Of a DNA stretch of 64,000 nt, positions 1 to 9,878 are shown piece after piece (position 1 is the first letter of the stretch; each line of letters begins with the position of its first letter). Under the pieces are notes generated by a model. It was given only the letters and a program-made list of their open reading frames with translations. It searched no databases and had not been told where the DNA came from. Origin of the DNA: Burkholderiales bacterium (GTDB taxonomy: Bacteria > Pseudomonadota > Gammaproteobacteria > Burkholderiales > Burkholderiaceae_E); the NCBI GenBank assembly GCA_029977705.1, contig JAPOKJ010000002.1, positions 62,001-126,000 of the forward strand, written 5' to 3'. The translations under genes were made by a program, and so were the position numbers.

Positions 1-492
1 CCGCAGTACCTGGACCGCAATTACGGCGGCATCCTCGTGATCTGGGATCGCCTCTTCGGCAGCTTCGCCGAGGAAAACGAGCCCTGCATCTATGGCACGC
101 GCGCGCCACTCAACAGCTGGGATCCGGTCTGGGCCAATCTCGAGGTCTATGTGCACCTGGCCCGCAGCAGCTGGCGGACACGGCGCTGGCAGGACAAGCT
201 GGCCCTCTGGTTCAAGCCCCCGGGCTGGCTGCCGGATGACCTGCGGGCCGCCCAGGGCAGCGCCGCGACGGCAAGTCCCGATCCGGCCCGCCTGCAGCCC
301 TACGACCCACCCATGACGCGCCGGCAGATGATCGCGGCCCTGCTGCTGTTCACCGTTGCCTTGGGCGGCGCGACGGTATTTCTCGACTGGGCTGCCCGTG
401 CGCCCTTTGGCCAGGCGGCGCTGGCCTGCCTGATGCTCAGCCTGCTGCTGTGGGCGGTAGGACATCTGATGCAGCGACGCCTGCCCGCCTGA
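1..492 (+). CDS. Sterol desaturase / fatty acid hydroxylase family protein, C-terminal part
   Basis: The frame is open from the first base, so this is the 3' end of a gene that begins upstream; 163 codons are visible. Residues 7-22 hold the family's closing motif (NYGG, then WDRLFGSF), which normally follows the last histidine box of this integral-membrane di-iron oxygenase family. The histidine boxes themselves lie outside the window. After a soluble stretch, two hydrophobic segments (about residues 110-127 and 135-157) form a C-terminal membrane hairpin that short family members lack. The substrate cannot be told: sterol, fatty acid and carotenoid oxidation are all known in the superfamily. 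The next gene starts 21 bases after the stop on the same strand. Confidence 0.75.
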   Translation, partial: PQYLDRNYGGILVIWDRLFGSFAEENEPCIYGTRAPLNSWDPVWANLEVYVHLARSSWRTRRWQDKLALWFKPPGWLPDDLRAAQGSAATASPDPARLQPYDPPMTRRQMIAALLLFTVALGGATVFLDWAARAPFGQAALACLMLSLLLWAVGHLMQRRLPA

Positions 493-513
493 GGCCGAAC
501 CGCTGCCAGCCCC

Positions 514-1278
514 ATGAATGCCTTCTGCTCACCGGACTCGCCGTACCATCGCGCCCTCGGCGTCATCGGTGGCATGGGTCCGCAGGCCAGCAATGATTTC
601 CTGAACAAGCTGATCGAAGAGACCGGCGCGCAGCGCGACCAGGACCACGTGCCGGTGATCATGCTGTCGATTCCCCAGACCCCGGACCGCAACGCGGCCT
701 TGCTGGGTGATGGTCCATCACCGCTGCCGATGATGCAGGAGGCGGCGCGGCGCCTGATCCAGGCCGGCGCAGGTTGCATCGTGATGCCCTGCAATACCGC
801 CCATGCCTGGGCCGCTGAGCTGGCCCGCGACCTGCCGGTCCCCTTCCTGGCGATCACCGATGCTGCCTGCCAGGCCCTGGCCGCGCGCCATCGCCCGGGT
901 GCGCGCATCGGCCTGATGGCCACGCCGGGGACACTGGCCGCCGGCATCTATCAGGCGCGCCTGATGGCCGCTGGCTTCGAGGTGCAGATTCCGGCCGGGC
1001 CGGTGCAGCAGCAACAGGTGCAGCCCGCCATTGCGGCCGTCAAGGCAGGCCAGGCGCAGCAGGCCGCGGCCCTGGCGGAAGCCGCCGCCGATCATCTGAT
1101 GCAAAGCGGCTGCGACGGCCTTCTGGTGGCCTGCACCGAGTTGCCGGTCGCGCTGGACGCCGGTAGCGGCCGACACCGGGCCCACGCGCTCGATGCGACG
1201 CGCGCACTGGCCCGCCAGGCCCTGACCTGGTGGCGCCAGGCGCAGGCCGGGCAGGAGGGCGCAGCCCTCAGGCCTTGA
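514..1278 (+). CDS. Aspartate/glutamate racemase family protein
   Basis: This 254-residue protein belongs to the cofactor-independent Asp/Glu racemase family, which uses two cysteines to remove and return the alpha proton of the amino acid. The N-terminal nucleotide-fold-like motif GVIGGMGPQA is at about residues 16-25. The two catalytic cysteines are visible in MPCNTAH (Cys93) and ACTELP (about Cys207), so it should be active. The arrangement resembles bacterial aspartate racemases (RacD/YgeA type) more than the glutamate racemase MurI. No clear ribosome binding site precedes the ATG. Its last 11 bases overlap the end of the convergent recG gene. Substrate preference is not readable from the sequence. 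Confidence 0.85.
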   Translation: MNAFCSPDSPYHRALGVIGGMGPQASNDFLNKLIEETGAQRDQDHVPVIMLSIPQTPDRNAALLGDGPSPLPMMQEAARRLIQAGAGCIVMPCNTAHAWAAELARDLPVPFLAITDAACQALAARHRPGARIGLMATPGTLAAGIYQARLMAAGFEVQIPAGPVQQQQVQPAIAAVKAGQAQQAAALAEAAADHLMQSGCDGLLVACTELPVALDAGSGRHRAHALDATRALARQALTWWRQAQAGQEGAALRP

Positions 1279-3355
1279 GAAATTCCTCGCGCCCGCCCAG
1301 CCAGTAATGCAGATGCTTGTCGGCCAGTTCGGGGTAGTCCCTGAGCATGTCGGTCGCCATGTCGCGGGCGATCTCGACCAGATCGGCATCCCGCTCCAGG
1401 TCGGCAAAACGCAGCAGGGGCAGGCCCGATTGCCGCGCCCCAAGAAACTCGCCGGGCCCTCGGATCTGAAGGTCGCGGCGGGCGATCTCGAAGCCGTCCT
1501 GGGTTTCGTACATGGTCTTCAGGCGCGCCTTGCCGGTCTCGGACAAGGGCCCCTGATACAGCAGCACGCAAATGCTTTGCGCAGTGCCCCGACCGACCCG
1601 TCCGCGCAACTGGTGCAACTGGGCCAGTCCGAAACGCTCGGCATGCTCGATGACCATCAGCGAGGCATTGGGCACATCAACGCCGACCTCGATGACGGTG
1701 GTCGCCACCAGCACCGGCACCTCGCGGGCCACGAAGCGCGCCATCACGGACTGCTTTTCGGCCGCCGGCATGCGACCGTGCAACAGCCCCACCTCCAGCG
1801 GCGCCAAGGCCGCCGCCAGATCCTCGCGGGTATCGATGGCGGTCTGCAGGTCGAGGGTCTCGCTCTCCTCGATCAGCGGGCAGACCCAGTACACCTGGCG
1901 TCCCTCGGCCACGGCCTCCCGGATGCGCTCGATCAGTTCGTCGCGCCGACCCGCGCCGAGCAGGCGGGTCTGGATCGGTTGCCGGCCCGGGGGCAATTCG
2001 TCGATGACCGAGACATCGAGGTCGGCGTAGTAACTCATCGCCAGCGTGCGGGGAATCGGCGTCGCACTCATCATCAACTGGTGCGGAATGCGCTCCTGCC
2101 AGCCGGCGGCGCGCAGCTTGAGGCGCTGCTCGACACCGAAGCGGTGCTGCTCGTCAATGATGGCCAGGCCCAGCCTGGCAAACTGCACCGTGGACTCGAT
2201 CAGCGCATGGGTCCCCACCACCAGATCGACCTGATGGGCCGCGATCGCTGCACGCACCTTGCGCTTGTCGGCATCTTTGACCGAACCGGCCAGCCAGGCA
2301 CAGCGCACGCCCAGGGCTTCGAGCATCGGCGCCAGCTTGCGTGAATGCTGCTCGGCCAGGATCTCGGTGGGCGCCATCAGGGCCACCTGGAAACCGGCGG
2401 CAATGGCCTGGCAGGCGGCCAGCGCGGCAACCACCGTCTTGCCGCTGCCGACATCACCCTGCAACAGGCGGTTCATCGGCACCTCGAGCGCCAGGTCCTG
2501 GCCGATCTCGCCCACCACGCGGCGCTGGGCCGCCGTCAGGGCAAAGGGCAGCGAGGCGATCAGGCCGGCCACGAGGTCGCTGCGCCCGGGTGCCTCACTG
2601 GCCTGCGGCAGCGGCAGCCGGGGCAGCCCGTGGGCCTGCTGGGTGCCGCGTGAGAGCCGGGCCCGCCGCAGGGACAATTGCTGGGCCAGCAACTCATCGA
2701 AGATGATGCGCTGCCAGGCCGGGTGGCTTTTCTCGGCCAGGGCGGCATGGGACACATCGACTGGCGGGGCGTGCAACAGCCGCAGGGCCGAGTCGGTGGA
2801 TCCGCCCATCCCGCCGGCCTGCTGGCGCAGCCTTCGGCCGAGAGATTCGGGCAGAGTCTCGGGCCATTGGTACTGCTGCAGGGCCTTGCGCACCGCCACC
2901 CGGATCATGGTCTGGCTGATGCCCGCGCCTGAGGGATACACCGGACTGAGGCGCTTGGACAAGGGCGTATCCGGCTCGACCAGGCGATAGCGCGGATGCA
3001 GCATCTCGCGCCCGAACAGGCCGCTGCGCACCTCGCCGATGGCACGTATCCACTGGCCTTCGGTGAACTGGCGCACCTGGCTCGAATAAAAATTGAGAAA
3101 GCGCAGCGTCATGCGCGCGCCGTCCTGGTCGATGTCGACCAGCAGGTTCTTGCGCGGACGCAGGGTCACCTCGGCGCGGGTGACCTGGCCCTGCACCTGG
3201 GCATGGTCACCGGCACGGGTGTCGCCGATCGGAATCAGCCGGGTTTCGTCCTCATAGCGCAGCGGCAGGTGCAGGATGAGATCGAGATCCCGCCGGATGC
3301 CGAGCTTGGCAAAGCGCTCGAGGCCGATCGCCTCAGACGACGAGGATCGCCTCAA
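1268..3355 (-). CDS. recG: ATP-dependent DNA helicase RecG
   Basis: RecG reverses stalled replication forks and branch-migrates Holliday junctions. The N-terminal wedge/OB region carries the family signature LPLRYEDET. The helicase core has Walker A GDVGSGKT, the DEQH box, MSATPIPRT, the motif around EVGVDVPNAS and the arginine-finger motif QLRGRVGRG. The length of about 695 residues matches E. coli RecG (693). No ATG fits the 5' end. A TTG at 3355 preceded by GGAG is preferred; a GTG at 3391 would add 12 residues. Either start lies inside the 3' end of ridA, so the two are probably co-transcribed and translationally coupled. The stop overlaps the convergent racemase gene by 11 bases. Confidence 0.95.
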   Translation of the reverse strand: MRRSSSSEAIGLERFAKLGIRRDLDLILHLPLRYEDETRLIPIGDTRAGDHAQVQGQVTRAEVTLRPRKNLLVDIDQDGARMTLRFLNFYSSQVRQFTEGQWIRAIGEVRSGLFGREMLHPRYRLVEPDTPLSKRLSPVYPSGAGISQTMIRVAVRKALQQYQWPETLPESLGRRLRQQAGGMGGSTDSALRLLHAPPVDVSHAALAEKSHPAWQRIIFDELLAQQLSLRRARLSRGTQQAHGLPRLPLPQASEAPGRSDLVAGLIASLPFALTAAQRRVVGEIGQDLALEVPMNRLLQGDVGSGKTVVAALAACQAIAAGFQVALMAPTEILAEQHSRKLAPMLEALGVRCAWLAGSVKDADKRKVRAAIAAHQVDLVVGTHALIESTVQFARLGLAIIDEQHRFGVEQRLKLRAAGWQERIPHQLMMSATPIPRTLAMSYYADLDVSVIDELPPGRQPIQTRLLGAGRRDELIERIREAVAEGRQVYWVCPLIEESETLDLQTAIDTREDLAAALAPLEVGLLHGRMPAAEKQSVMARFVAREVPVLVATTVIEVGVDVPNASLMVIEHAERFGLAQLHQLRGRVGRGTAQSICVLLYQGPLSETGKARLKTMYETQDGFEIARRDLQIRGPGEFLGARQSGLPLLRFADLERDADLVEIARDMATDMLRDYPELADKHLHYWLGGREEFLKA

Positions 3356-3713
3356 CCTCGAACTCCGCGCCCTTGGGCAGGGCGCCGACACCGACGGTCG
3401 AGCGGGCCGGATACGGCTGTTTGAAATGGCGCTTCATGGCCTCGTTGACGGCGCCAAATTTGCCGACATCGGTGAGGAACAAAGTGAGCTTGACGGCGTG
3501 ATCCAGGCTGCCGCCGCTGGCCTTGGCCACGGCGGCCAGGTTCAGGAAGGCGCGCTCGACCTGGGCCTCGAAGCCGCCATCGACCAGGTTGCCGGTGGCC
3601 GGATCGAGGCCGACCTGTCCGGAGCAGAACACCATCGAGCCCAGCTTGACCGCCTGGGAATACGGACCGATCGCGGCGGGGGCGTCGGCAGTCTGGATGA
3701 CGCTGCGGGTCAT
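3333..3713 (-). CDS. ridA: RidA family reactive enamine/imine deaminase
   Basis: RidA (YjgF/YER057c/UK114) proteins hydrolyse reactive 2-aminoacrylate and related enamines made by PLP enzymes. The 126-residue length is typical. The family landmarks IGPYSQAV near the N-terminus, FCSGQVGLDP, and the C-terminal region around RSTVGVGALPKGAEFEVEAI are present. The ATG at 3713 is chosen because it begins the conserved sequence and has GGAGAA just upstream; the open frame extends further 5' only as noise. The gene lies directly upstream of recG and overlaps its start. It is divergent from the large uvrA-like gene, with about 90 bases between the two starts. Confidence 0.93.
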   Translation of the reverse strand: MTRSVIQTADAPAAIGPYSQAVKLGSMVFCSGQVGLDPATGNLVDGGFEAQVERAFLNLAAVAKASGGSLDHAVKLTLFLTDVGKFGAVNEAMKRHFKQPYPARSTVGVGALPKGAEFEVEAILVV

Positions 3714-3802
3714 GGAAAGTTCTCCGGGTGTGGCGCGGGCAGGGGTATTGCCCGGGCATGGGAGAATCCTACCAAACTCCCATCCGTCCTCCCTGGCCCG
3801 AC

Positions 3803-6800
3803 ATGCTGCAAGATCCCCCGTCCCCCGATCCGACCGGCGACGACGCCAGTCGCGCCTCGCCGGCACCGCGCCAAGACAGCGGCCTGTACCTGGGCCAGCG
3901 CATCCGGCGGCCAGGCGCGCGGCGCGACGGCAAGGCTGGCGCCGGCCCGCAGGACCTGCACGAAGGGGGCGATATCCGCATCCGCGGCGCGCGCCAGAAC
4001 AACCTGAAGAACCTGTCGCTCGACATTCCCACCCATGAACTCGTGGTGGTCACAGGGGTCTCCGGATCGGGCAAGAGTTCCCTCGTCTTCGACACCTTGT
4101 ATGCCGAGGGCCAGCGCCGCTATGTCGAGACCTTCTCGGCCTATGCCCGCCAGTTCCTGGACCGCATGGACAAGCCGCAGGTGGACCGCATCGACGGTGT
4201 CCCGCCCGCCATCGCCATCGACCAGACCAATCCGGTCCGCACCTCGCGCTCGACCGTGGGCACGATGACCGAGTTGAACGATCACCTCAAGCTGCTCTAT
4301 GCACGCGTGGCCACGCTGCATTGCCGGCAATGCCAGCAGCCGGTGCGGCGCGACAGCGTGGCCAGCATCGCCGACAGCCTGGCGCAGCGGCTGCAAGGGC
4401 TGAGCCGGGAGCCGCGGGTCCATGTCTGCTTCACGATCAATGTCCCGGCCAACTTCAGCGAAGCCGAGATCGAGCAATACCTGCAGGCGCAGGGCTACAC
4501 CCGGATCCAGGAACGGCTCAAGCGCCCGGACGGCAGCCTGGCACTGGTGGTGACCCACGACCGTTTCCGCTTCTCGAACGTGGATGCGGCCCGGCTGGGC
4601 GAGGCCATCGAGATGGCCCTGCAGCGCGGCCAGGGCAAGATGGCCTTCTACCTGCTCGATGACGAGACCCAGCGCGCCCAGGTGCTGGCCTACTCGACCA
4701 CCCTGCACTGCGCCAGTTGCGACATCGACTATGCGGACCCCCTTCCCAGCCTGTTCTCCTTCAACTCCCCCCTGGGAGCCTGCGAGGCGTGTCGCGGCTT
4801 CGGCCGCGTCATCGGGGTCGATCTGGGTCTGGTGATTCCGGACGAGGGCAAGACGCTCAAGGAAGGCGCGGTCAAACCCTGGCAGACCGAAAGCTTCAAG
4901 GACTGCCAGCGCGACCTGCTGCGCCATGCCCCCGGCGCCGGTGTGCCGGTCGATGTTCCCTGGCGCAAGCTGAGCGCCGCCCAGCAGGCCTGGGTGATCC
5001 GCGGCGGTGCCGACTGGAAGGGCAACTGGACCAAACAGTGGTACGGCATCGACCACTTCTTCCAATGGCTCGAGAGCAAGGCCTACAAGATGCATATCCG
5101 GGTGCTGCTCTCCAAGTACCGCTCGTATACCGCCTGCACCGCCTGCCTGGGCGCACGCCTGAAGCCCGACGCCTTGCTGTGGCGCCTGCCCGATGGTGCG
5201 GCCGGCCTGAGCATCCACCAACTGATGCTGCTGCCCATCGATCGGGTGCTGGCGCTGATGCAGACCCTGCAATTGCCCGGCGCGCTCGATGAGGCGACCG
5301 AACTGCTGACCACCGAGATCAAGTCTCGGCTGGGCTATCTGTGCAAGGTGGGCCTGGGCTACCTCACCCTGGACCGGCAGAGCCGCACCCTCTCGGGGGG
5401 CGAGGTGCAGCGCATCAATCTCACGACCGCCCTGGGTACCTCGCTGGTGAACACCCTGTTCGTGCTCGACGAGCCCTCGATCGGACTGCATCCGCGCGAC
5501 ATGGCGCGCATCATCGAGGTGATGCATTCGCTGCGCAATGCCGGCAACTCGCTGGTCGTGGTCGAACACGACCCGCAGGTGATGTTCGCGGCCGATCGCA
5601 TTCTCGATATCGGACCCGGCCCGGGCAGCAAGGGCGGCGAGATCGTCTTCTATGATGAAGCCGTCAAGCTGCACGATGCCCGGACACTCACTGCGGACTA
5701 CCTGAGCGGCCGCAAGCAGATCGACCTGCATGAGCCCCGCCGGGTCGATGACAAGACGCCACGCCTGATCATCGAGGGCGCACGCGAGAACAACCTGAAA
5801 AACGTCACCGTCGACATTCCGCTGGGCCGTGTCGTGGTGCTCACCGGTGTCTCGGGCTCGGGCAAGTCGACCCTGCTGCAGAACATCCTGCATCCGGCCC
5901 TGCTCAAGCGCAAGGGCAAGCCCACCGATGCCCCCGGCGCCCATGACCGACTGCTGGGCGAGGACTGGCTCGGTGATGTGATGTTCGTCGACCAGTCGCC
6001 GATCGGAAAAAGCTCGCGCTCGAACCCGGTCAGCTACATCGGCGCCTGGGATGTGATCCGCAAGCGCTTTGCAGCCCTGCCCCTGGCCAAGGAGCGCGGC
6101 TATACCGCCGGCACCTTCAGCTTCAACAGCGGCGATGGCCGTTGCCCGACCTGCGGCGGCAGCGGCTTCGAGCATGTCGAAATGCAATTTCTCTCCGATG
6201 TCTACCTGCGCTGCCAGGACTGCGATGGCCAGCGCTTCCGGCCCGAGATCCTGGAGGTGAAGATGCCGGTGCAGATGCCGGTGCACCATGCGGTGTCAGC
6301 GCGACTGGGCCAGGAGCAGACCGGTCAGGGCAGCGCGCAGTGGGTCAGCACCACCTCGGGCAGCCTGAAGGTGGTGGCGGCCGAGTTGTCGGTGGCCGAT
6401 GTGCTCGAACTGACCGTCGAGCAGGCCCTGCATGTCTTCTCAGCCGACACCGACCTGCGCCGGGCGCTGGTGCCCCTGATCGATGTCGGCCTCGATTACC
6501 TGCGCCTCGGACAGCCTGTGCCGACACTGTCGGGCGGTGAGGCCCAGCGCCTGAAACTGGCCGGCTTCCTGGCCGAGGCCTCGCAAAAGACCGTCAGTGA
6601 ACTGAGCCGCAACCCCTTCGGCCAGGTGATGAAGGGCGGCACCCTGTTCATGTTCGACGAGCCGACCACCGGCCTGCATTTCGATGATGTGGCCAAGCTG
6701 CTGCGCGCGCTGCGCAAGCTGCAGGCAGCGGGCCATTCACTGGTCATCATCGAGCACAACCTGGACGTGATCCGCAGTGCCGACTGGATCATCGACCTGG

Positions 6801-9757
6801 GCCCCGAGGGCGGCGAGGCTGGCGGTGCGCTGGTCGTGGCTGGTCCGGTGCAAAAGGTGATGGACTGCGCAGCCTCCCATACCGGGGCGGCGCTGCGCAC
6901 CTATCTGGCCGCGCTGGCCAGCGGGCTCGGTGTCGCTGCCCAGGAAGCGGCCGGTGGCTATCAAGCCGGCACTGTGGCCGCCGCGCCGCCCGAGAGCGCC
7001 GATGCCCGTGCCCTGCGCGAGGAAGAGTCGGTGCTGCGCCAGCGCGCGGTCAAGGCCATCGTCGTGCACAAGGCGCGCGAGCACAACCTGAAGAATCTCG
7101 AGACCGAGATACCGCGCAACCGCATGACGGTGATCACCGGGGTGTCCGGCTCGGGCAAGTCCACGCTCGCCTTCGATGTCATCTTTGGCGAAGGCCAGCG
7201 CCGTTATCTGGAAAGCCTGAATGCCTACGCACGCCAGTTCGTGCAACCGTCCTCGCGTCCGGATGTCGATGGCATCTTCGGCATTCCGCCGACCGTGGCC
7301 ATCGAACAGCGCACCAGCCGTGGCGGACGCAAGAGCACGGTCGCCACGCTGACCGAGATCTACCACTTCCTGCGCCTGCTGTATGTCAAGCTGGGCATCC
7401 AGTACTGCCCCGATTGCAACGTCGCGATCGAACCGCAAGGCTTCGACAGCATCGTGGCCCGCATCATGAGCGAGTACCGCGGCCAGCACATCGGCCTGGT
7501 GGCGCCCCTGATCACACGCCGCAAGGGCGTGTACACCGACCTGGCCAAGTGGGCGGCCGCCAAGGGCTACAGCCACCTGCGCGTCGATGGCGAGTACCTG
7601 CCGACGGCGCGCTTCCCGCGCCTGGACCGGTTCATCGAGCACGACATCGAGCTGCCGGTGGCAGACCTGATCGTGGATCCGGCGCGCGAGGGCGAACTGC
7701 GTGACAAGCTCAAGCTGGCGCTCGACTTCGGCAAGGGCGTGGTGATCGCGCTGGGCCAGCTGCAGAACCTGCGCCAGGCAATCGATGCCGGCAATGCCAG
7801 CGGCAAGGGTGCGGACACACCGGCCCGCATCTTCTCGATCAAGCGTGCCTGCCGCTCCTGCGGCACCAGCTTCGCGGAGCTCGATCCGCGGCTGTTCTCA
7901 TTCAATTCGAAGATCGGCTGGTGCACCGCCTGCACCGGTACCGGCTTCAAGCTGCCCACCGAGACACCGGAGGCGCTGGCCCGCGCGGCGCGCAAGGCGC
8001 GCAAGCAAAGCGCTTCCGAAAATCGCCAGGACGCCTTGCAGGAAGAACTGGCCAGCGAGATGCGCGGCCTCGAACATGTCGAGGAAGACGAGGACGGCGT
8101 GATCCAGATGTGCAATGCCTGTGAGGGCGAGCGCCTGAATCCGGTGGCATTGAACGTCAGGCTCGCCGGCCAGTCGATCAGCCGCATGACGCAGCAATCG
8201 GTACTCGATGCCCTGCAATGGATCGGGACGCTCGGCTTTGATGGCCGCCAGGCCGAGATCGCACGCGACGTGGTCACCGAGATCCAGTCGCGCCTGAGTT
8301 TCCTGCGCGATGTCGGTCTGGGCTATCTGTCCCTGGCCCGCAGTGCGCCCACCCTCTCCGGTGGCGAGGCCCAGCGCATCCGGCTGGCGGCGCAACTGGG
8401 CTCCAACCTGCAAGGGGTGTGCTATGTGCTCGATGAGCCGACCATCGGCCTGCACCCGCGCGACAACCGGGTGCTGCTTGACACGCTCGACGCGCTCAAG
8501 GCCAAGGGCAACACCCTGCTGGTGGTCGAACATGATGAGGACACCATCCGCCGTGCCGATCACATCATCGACATCGGCCCCGGTGCCGGCCGCCTCGGTG
8601 GCCAGGTGATTGCCTCGGGCGACTATGCCGCCCTGTGTGCCAACGAAAGCAGCCTGACCGGCCGCTACCTGGCCCACCCGCTCAAGCATCCCGAACAGAC
8701 CCTGCGCACGATGGATGCCGCGCGGCCCGTGCTGCGCCTGATCGAACCCCGCCTGCACAACCTGTCCGAACGAGGCATCGACATTCCGCTCGGTGCCCTG
8801 ACCGTCATCACCGGCGTGTCGGGCTCAGGCAAGTCCACCCTGGCGCGCGACCTGCTGCTCAGCAATCTGGCCGCCCAGGTCTCGGCGAAGAACCAGCGCA
8901 AGGCGGCACCCGCCTGGCAAGGCCTGAGCCGCATCGAGGGCTGGGAGAAGGTCGAACGCGTGCTCGAGGTGGACCAGACCCCGATCGGCAAGACACCGCG
9001 CTCCTGCCCGGCCACCTATATCGGTTTCTGGGATCACATCCGGCGCCTGTTTGCCGATGCCAGCGAGTCGCGGGTGCGCGGCTATGGTCCGGGCCGCTTC
9101 TCCTTCAATGCGGCGGGCGGCCGCTGTGAGGCCTGTGGCGGCGCCGGTGTGCAGACCATCGAGATGAACTTCCTGCCCGATGTGAAGGTGCATTGCGATG
9201 TCTGCGATGGCCAGCGCTTCAATCGCGAGACCCTGCAGGTGCACCTGCGCGGCAAGAGCATCGGCGATGTGCTCAAGCTGTCGGTCGATGATGCGGTGGA
9301 CTACTTCGCCGCCCATCCGGCCATCCAGCATCCGCTGCTGCTCCTTCAGGATGTCGGCCTGGGCTATCTGACCCTCGGCCAGGCCAGCCCCACGCTGTCC
9401 GGCGGCGAGGCACAGCGCATCAAGCTGGTCACCGAACTGGCCAAGGTGCGCGACCTGGGACGCTTCAAGCCGCCCCATACCTTGTACGTGCTCGATGAGC
9501 CCACCGTCGGCCTGCACATGGCCGATGTGGAAAAGCTGGTCAAGGTGATGCATCGTCTGGTCGATGCCGGCAACACGCTGGTGGTGGTCGAGCACAATCT
9601 GGATGTCTGGGCCGAGGCCGACCACCTCATCGACATGGGGCCGGAAGGCGGCGTGGGCGGCGGCAAGGTGGTGTCACAGGGCGCGCCGCGCGAACTGGCC
9701 CGGCGTGGACGGACCCATACCGAGCAGGCCTTGCATCACTTCCTGCAGCCAGCCTGA
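3803..9757 (+). CDS. Double-length UvrA-like excinuclease subunit (two fused UvrA units)
   Basis: UvrA is the damage-recognising ATPase of nucleotide excision repair. A normal UvrA is about 940 residues with two ABC ATPase domains; this one is 1984 residues with four. The Walker A motifs (GVSGSGKS) lie at 4055, 5846, 7139 and 8813, and the LSGGE signatures at 5390, 6527, 8354 and 9395. Each half has its own Cys-rich zinc modules, such as CPTCGGSGF in the first and CEACGGAGV in the second. The second half keeps a region resembling the canonical UvrB-binding domain (LVAPLITRRKG). The corresponding region of the first half is diverged. A short insertion sits between the zinc module and signature of the second ATPase. 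A GAGAAT box at 3762 favours the ATG at 3803 over 3758 or 3728. Double-length UvrA proteins are annotated in other Burkholderiales. Whether this one replaces or supplements ordinary UvrA cannot be told here. Confidence 0.93.
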   Translation: MLQDPPSPDPTGDDASRASPAPRQDSGLYLGQRIRRPGARRDGKAGAGPQDLHEGGDIRIRGARQNNLKNLSLDIPTHELVVVTGVSGSGKSSLVFDTLYAEGQRRYVETFSAYARQFLDRMDKPQVDRIDGVPPAIAIDQTNPVRTSRSTVGTMTELNDHLKLLYARVATLHCRQCQQPVRRDSVASIADSLAQRLQGLSREPRVHVCFTINVPANFSEAEIEQYLQAQGYTRIQERLKRPDGSLALVVTHDRFRFSNVDAARLGEAIEMALQRGQGKMAFYLLDDETQRAQVLAYSTTLHCASCDIDYADPLPSLFSFNSPLGACEACRGFGRVIGVDLGLVIPDEGKTLKEGAVKPWQTESFKDCQRDLLRHAPGAGVPVDVPWRKLSAAQQAWVIRGGADWKGNWTKQWYGIDHFFQWLESKAYKMHIRVLLSKYRSYTACTACLGARLKPDALLWRLPDGAAGLSIHQLMLLPIDRVLALMQTLQLPGALDEATELLTTEIKSRLGYLCKVGLGYLTLDRQSRTLSGGEVQRINLTTALGTSLVNTLFVLDEPSIGLHPRDMARIIEVMHSLRNAGNSLVVVEHDPQVMFAADRILDIGPGPGSKGGEIVFYDEAVKLHDARTLTADYLSGRKQIDLHEPRRVDDKTPRLIIEGARENNLKNVTVDIPLGRVVVLTGVSGSGKSTLLQNILHPALLKRKGKPTDAPGAHDRLLGEDWLGDVMFVDQSPIGKSSRSNPVSYIGAWDVIRKRFAALPLAKERGYTAGTFSFNSGDGRCPTCGGSGFEHVEMQFLSDVYLRCQDCDGQRFRPEILEVKMPVQMPVHHAVSARLGQEQTGQGSAQWVSTTSGSLKVVAAELSVADVLELTVEQALHVFSADTDLRRALVPLIDVGLDYLRLGQPVPTLSGGEAQRLKLAGFLAEASQKTVSELSRNPFGQVMKGGTLFMFDEPTTGLHFDDVAKLLRALRKLQAAGHSLVIIEHNLDVIRSADWIIDLGPEGGEAGGALVVAGPVQKVMDCAASHTGAALRTYLAALASGLGVAAQEAAGGYQAGTVAAAPPESADARALREEESVLRQRAVKAIVVHKAREHNLKNLETEIPRNRMTVITGVSGSGKSTLAFDVIFGEGQRRYLESLNAYARQFVQPSSRPDVDGIFGIPPTVAIEQRTSRGGRKSTVATLTEIYHFLRLLYVKLGIQYCPDCNVAIEPQGFDSIVARIMSEYRGQHIGLVAPLITRRKGVYTDLAKWAAAKGYSHLRVDGEYLPTARFPRLDRFIEHDIELPVADLIVDPAREGELRDKLKLALDFGKGVVIALGQLQNLRQAIDAGNASGKGADTPARIFSIKRACRSCGTSFAELDPRLFSFNSKIGWCTACTGTGFKLPTETPEALARAARKARKQSASENRQDALQEELASEMRGLEHVEEDEDGVIQMCNACEGERLNPVALNVRLAGQSISRMTQQSVLDALQWIGTLGFDGRQAEIARDVVTEIQSRLSFLRDVGLGYLSLARSAPTLSGGEAQRIRLAAQLGSNLQGVCYVLDEPTIGLHPRDNRVLLDTLDALKAKGNTLLVVEHDEDTIRRADHIIDIGPGAGRLGGQVIASGDYAALCANESSLTGRYLAHPLKHPEQTLRTMDAARPVLRLIEPRLHNLSERGIDIPLGALTVITGVSGSGKSTLARDLLLSNLAAQVSAKNQRKAAPAWQGLSRIEGWEKVERVLEVDQTPIGKTPRSCPATYIGFWDHIRRLFADASESRVRGYGPGRFSFNAAGGRCEACGGAGVQTIEMNFLPDVKVHCDVCDGQRFNRETLQVHLRGKSIGDVLKLSVDDAVDYFAAHPAIQHPLLLLQDVGLGYLTLGQASPTLSGGEAQRIKLVTELAKVRDLGRFKPPHTLYVLDEPTVGLHMADVEKLVKVMHRLVDAGNTLVVVEHNLDVWAEADHLIDMGPEGGVGGGKVVSQGAPRELARRGRTHTEQALHHFLQPA

Positions 9758-9776
9758 ACGCCCGGCCCGATCGGCT

Positions 9777-9800
9777 GTCACGGGGCGCCCTCCCCGTGAC
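9777..9800 (+). terminator. Hairpin after the tandem uvrA gene, possible terminator
   Basis: A perfect 9-base-pair inverted repeat (GTCACGGGG and CCCCGTGAC, 6-base loop) starts 19 bases after the stop codon. There is no T-run behind it, so it could work as a weak or Rho-assisted terminator or as an mRNA-stabilising stem. Confidence 0.5.
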
Positions 9801-9878
9801 GGCCTGCCCGTCATTTCACCGATGAAGCCCCGCTCCTGTTACATTGGGCCATCACACCCCTTTGCCAATGGACACCTC

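Noticed and set aside
3710-6289. 859-codon minus-strand frame opposite the uvrA-like gene
   Set aside because: It is the antisense shadow of a high-GC gene: His/Gly/Gln-rich with no domain, while the plus strand has clear UvrA motifs.
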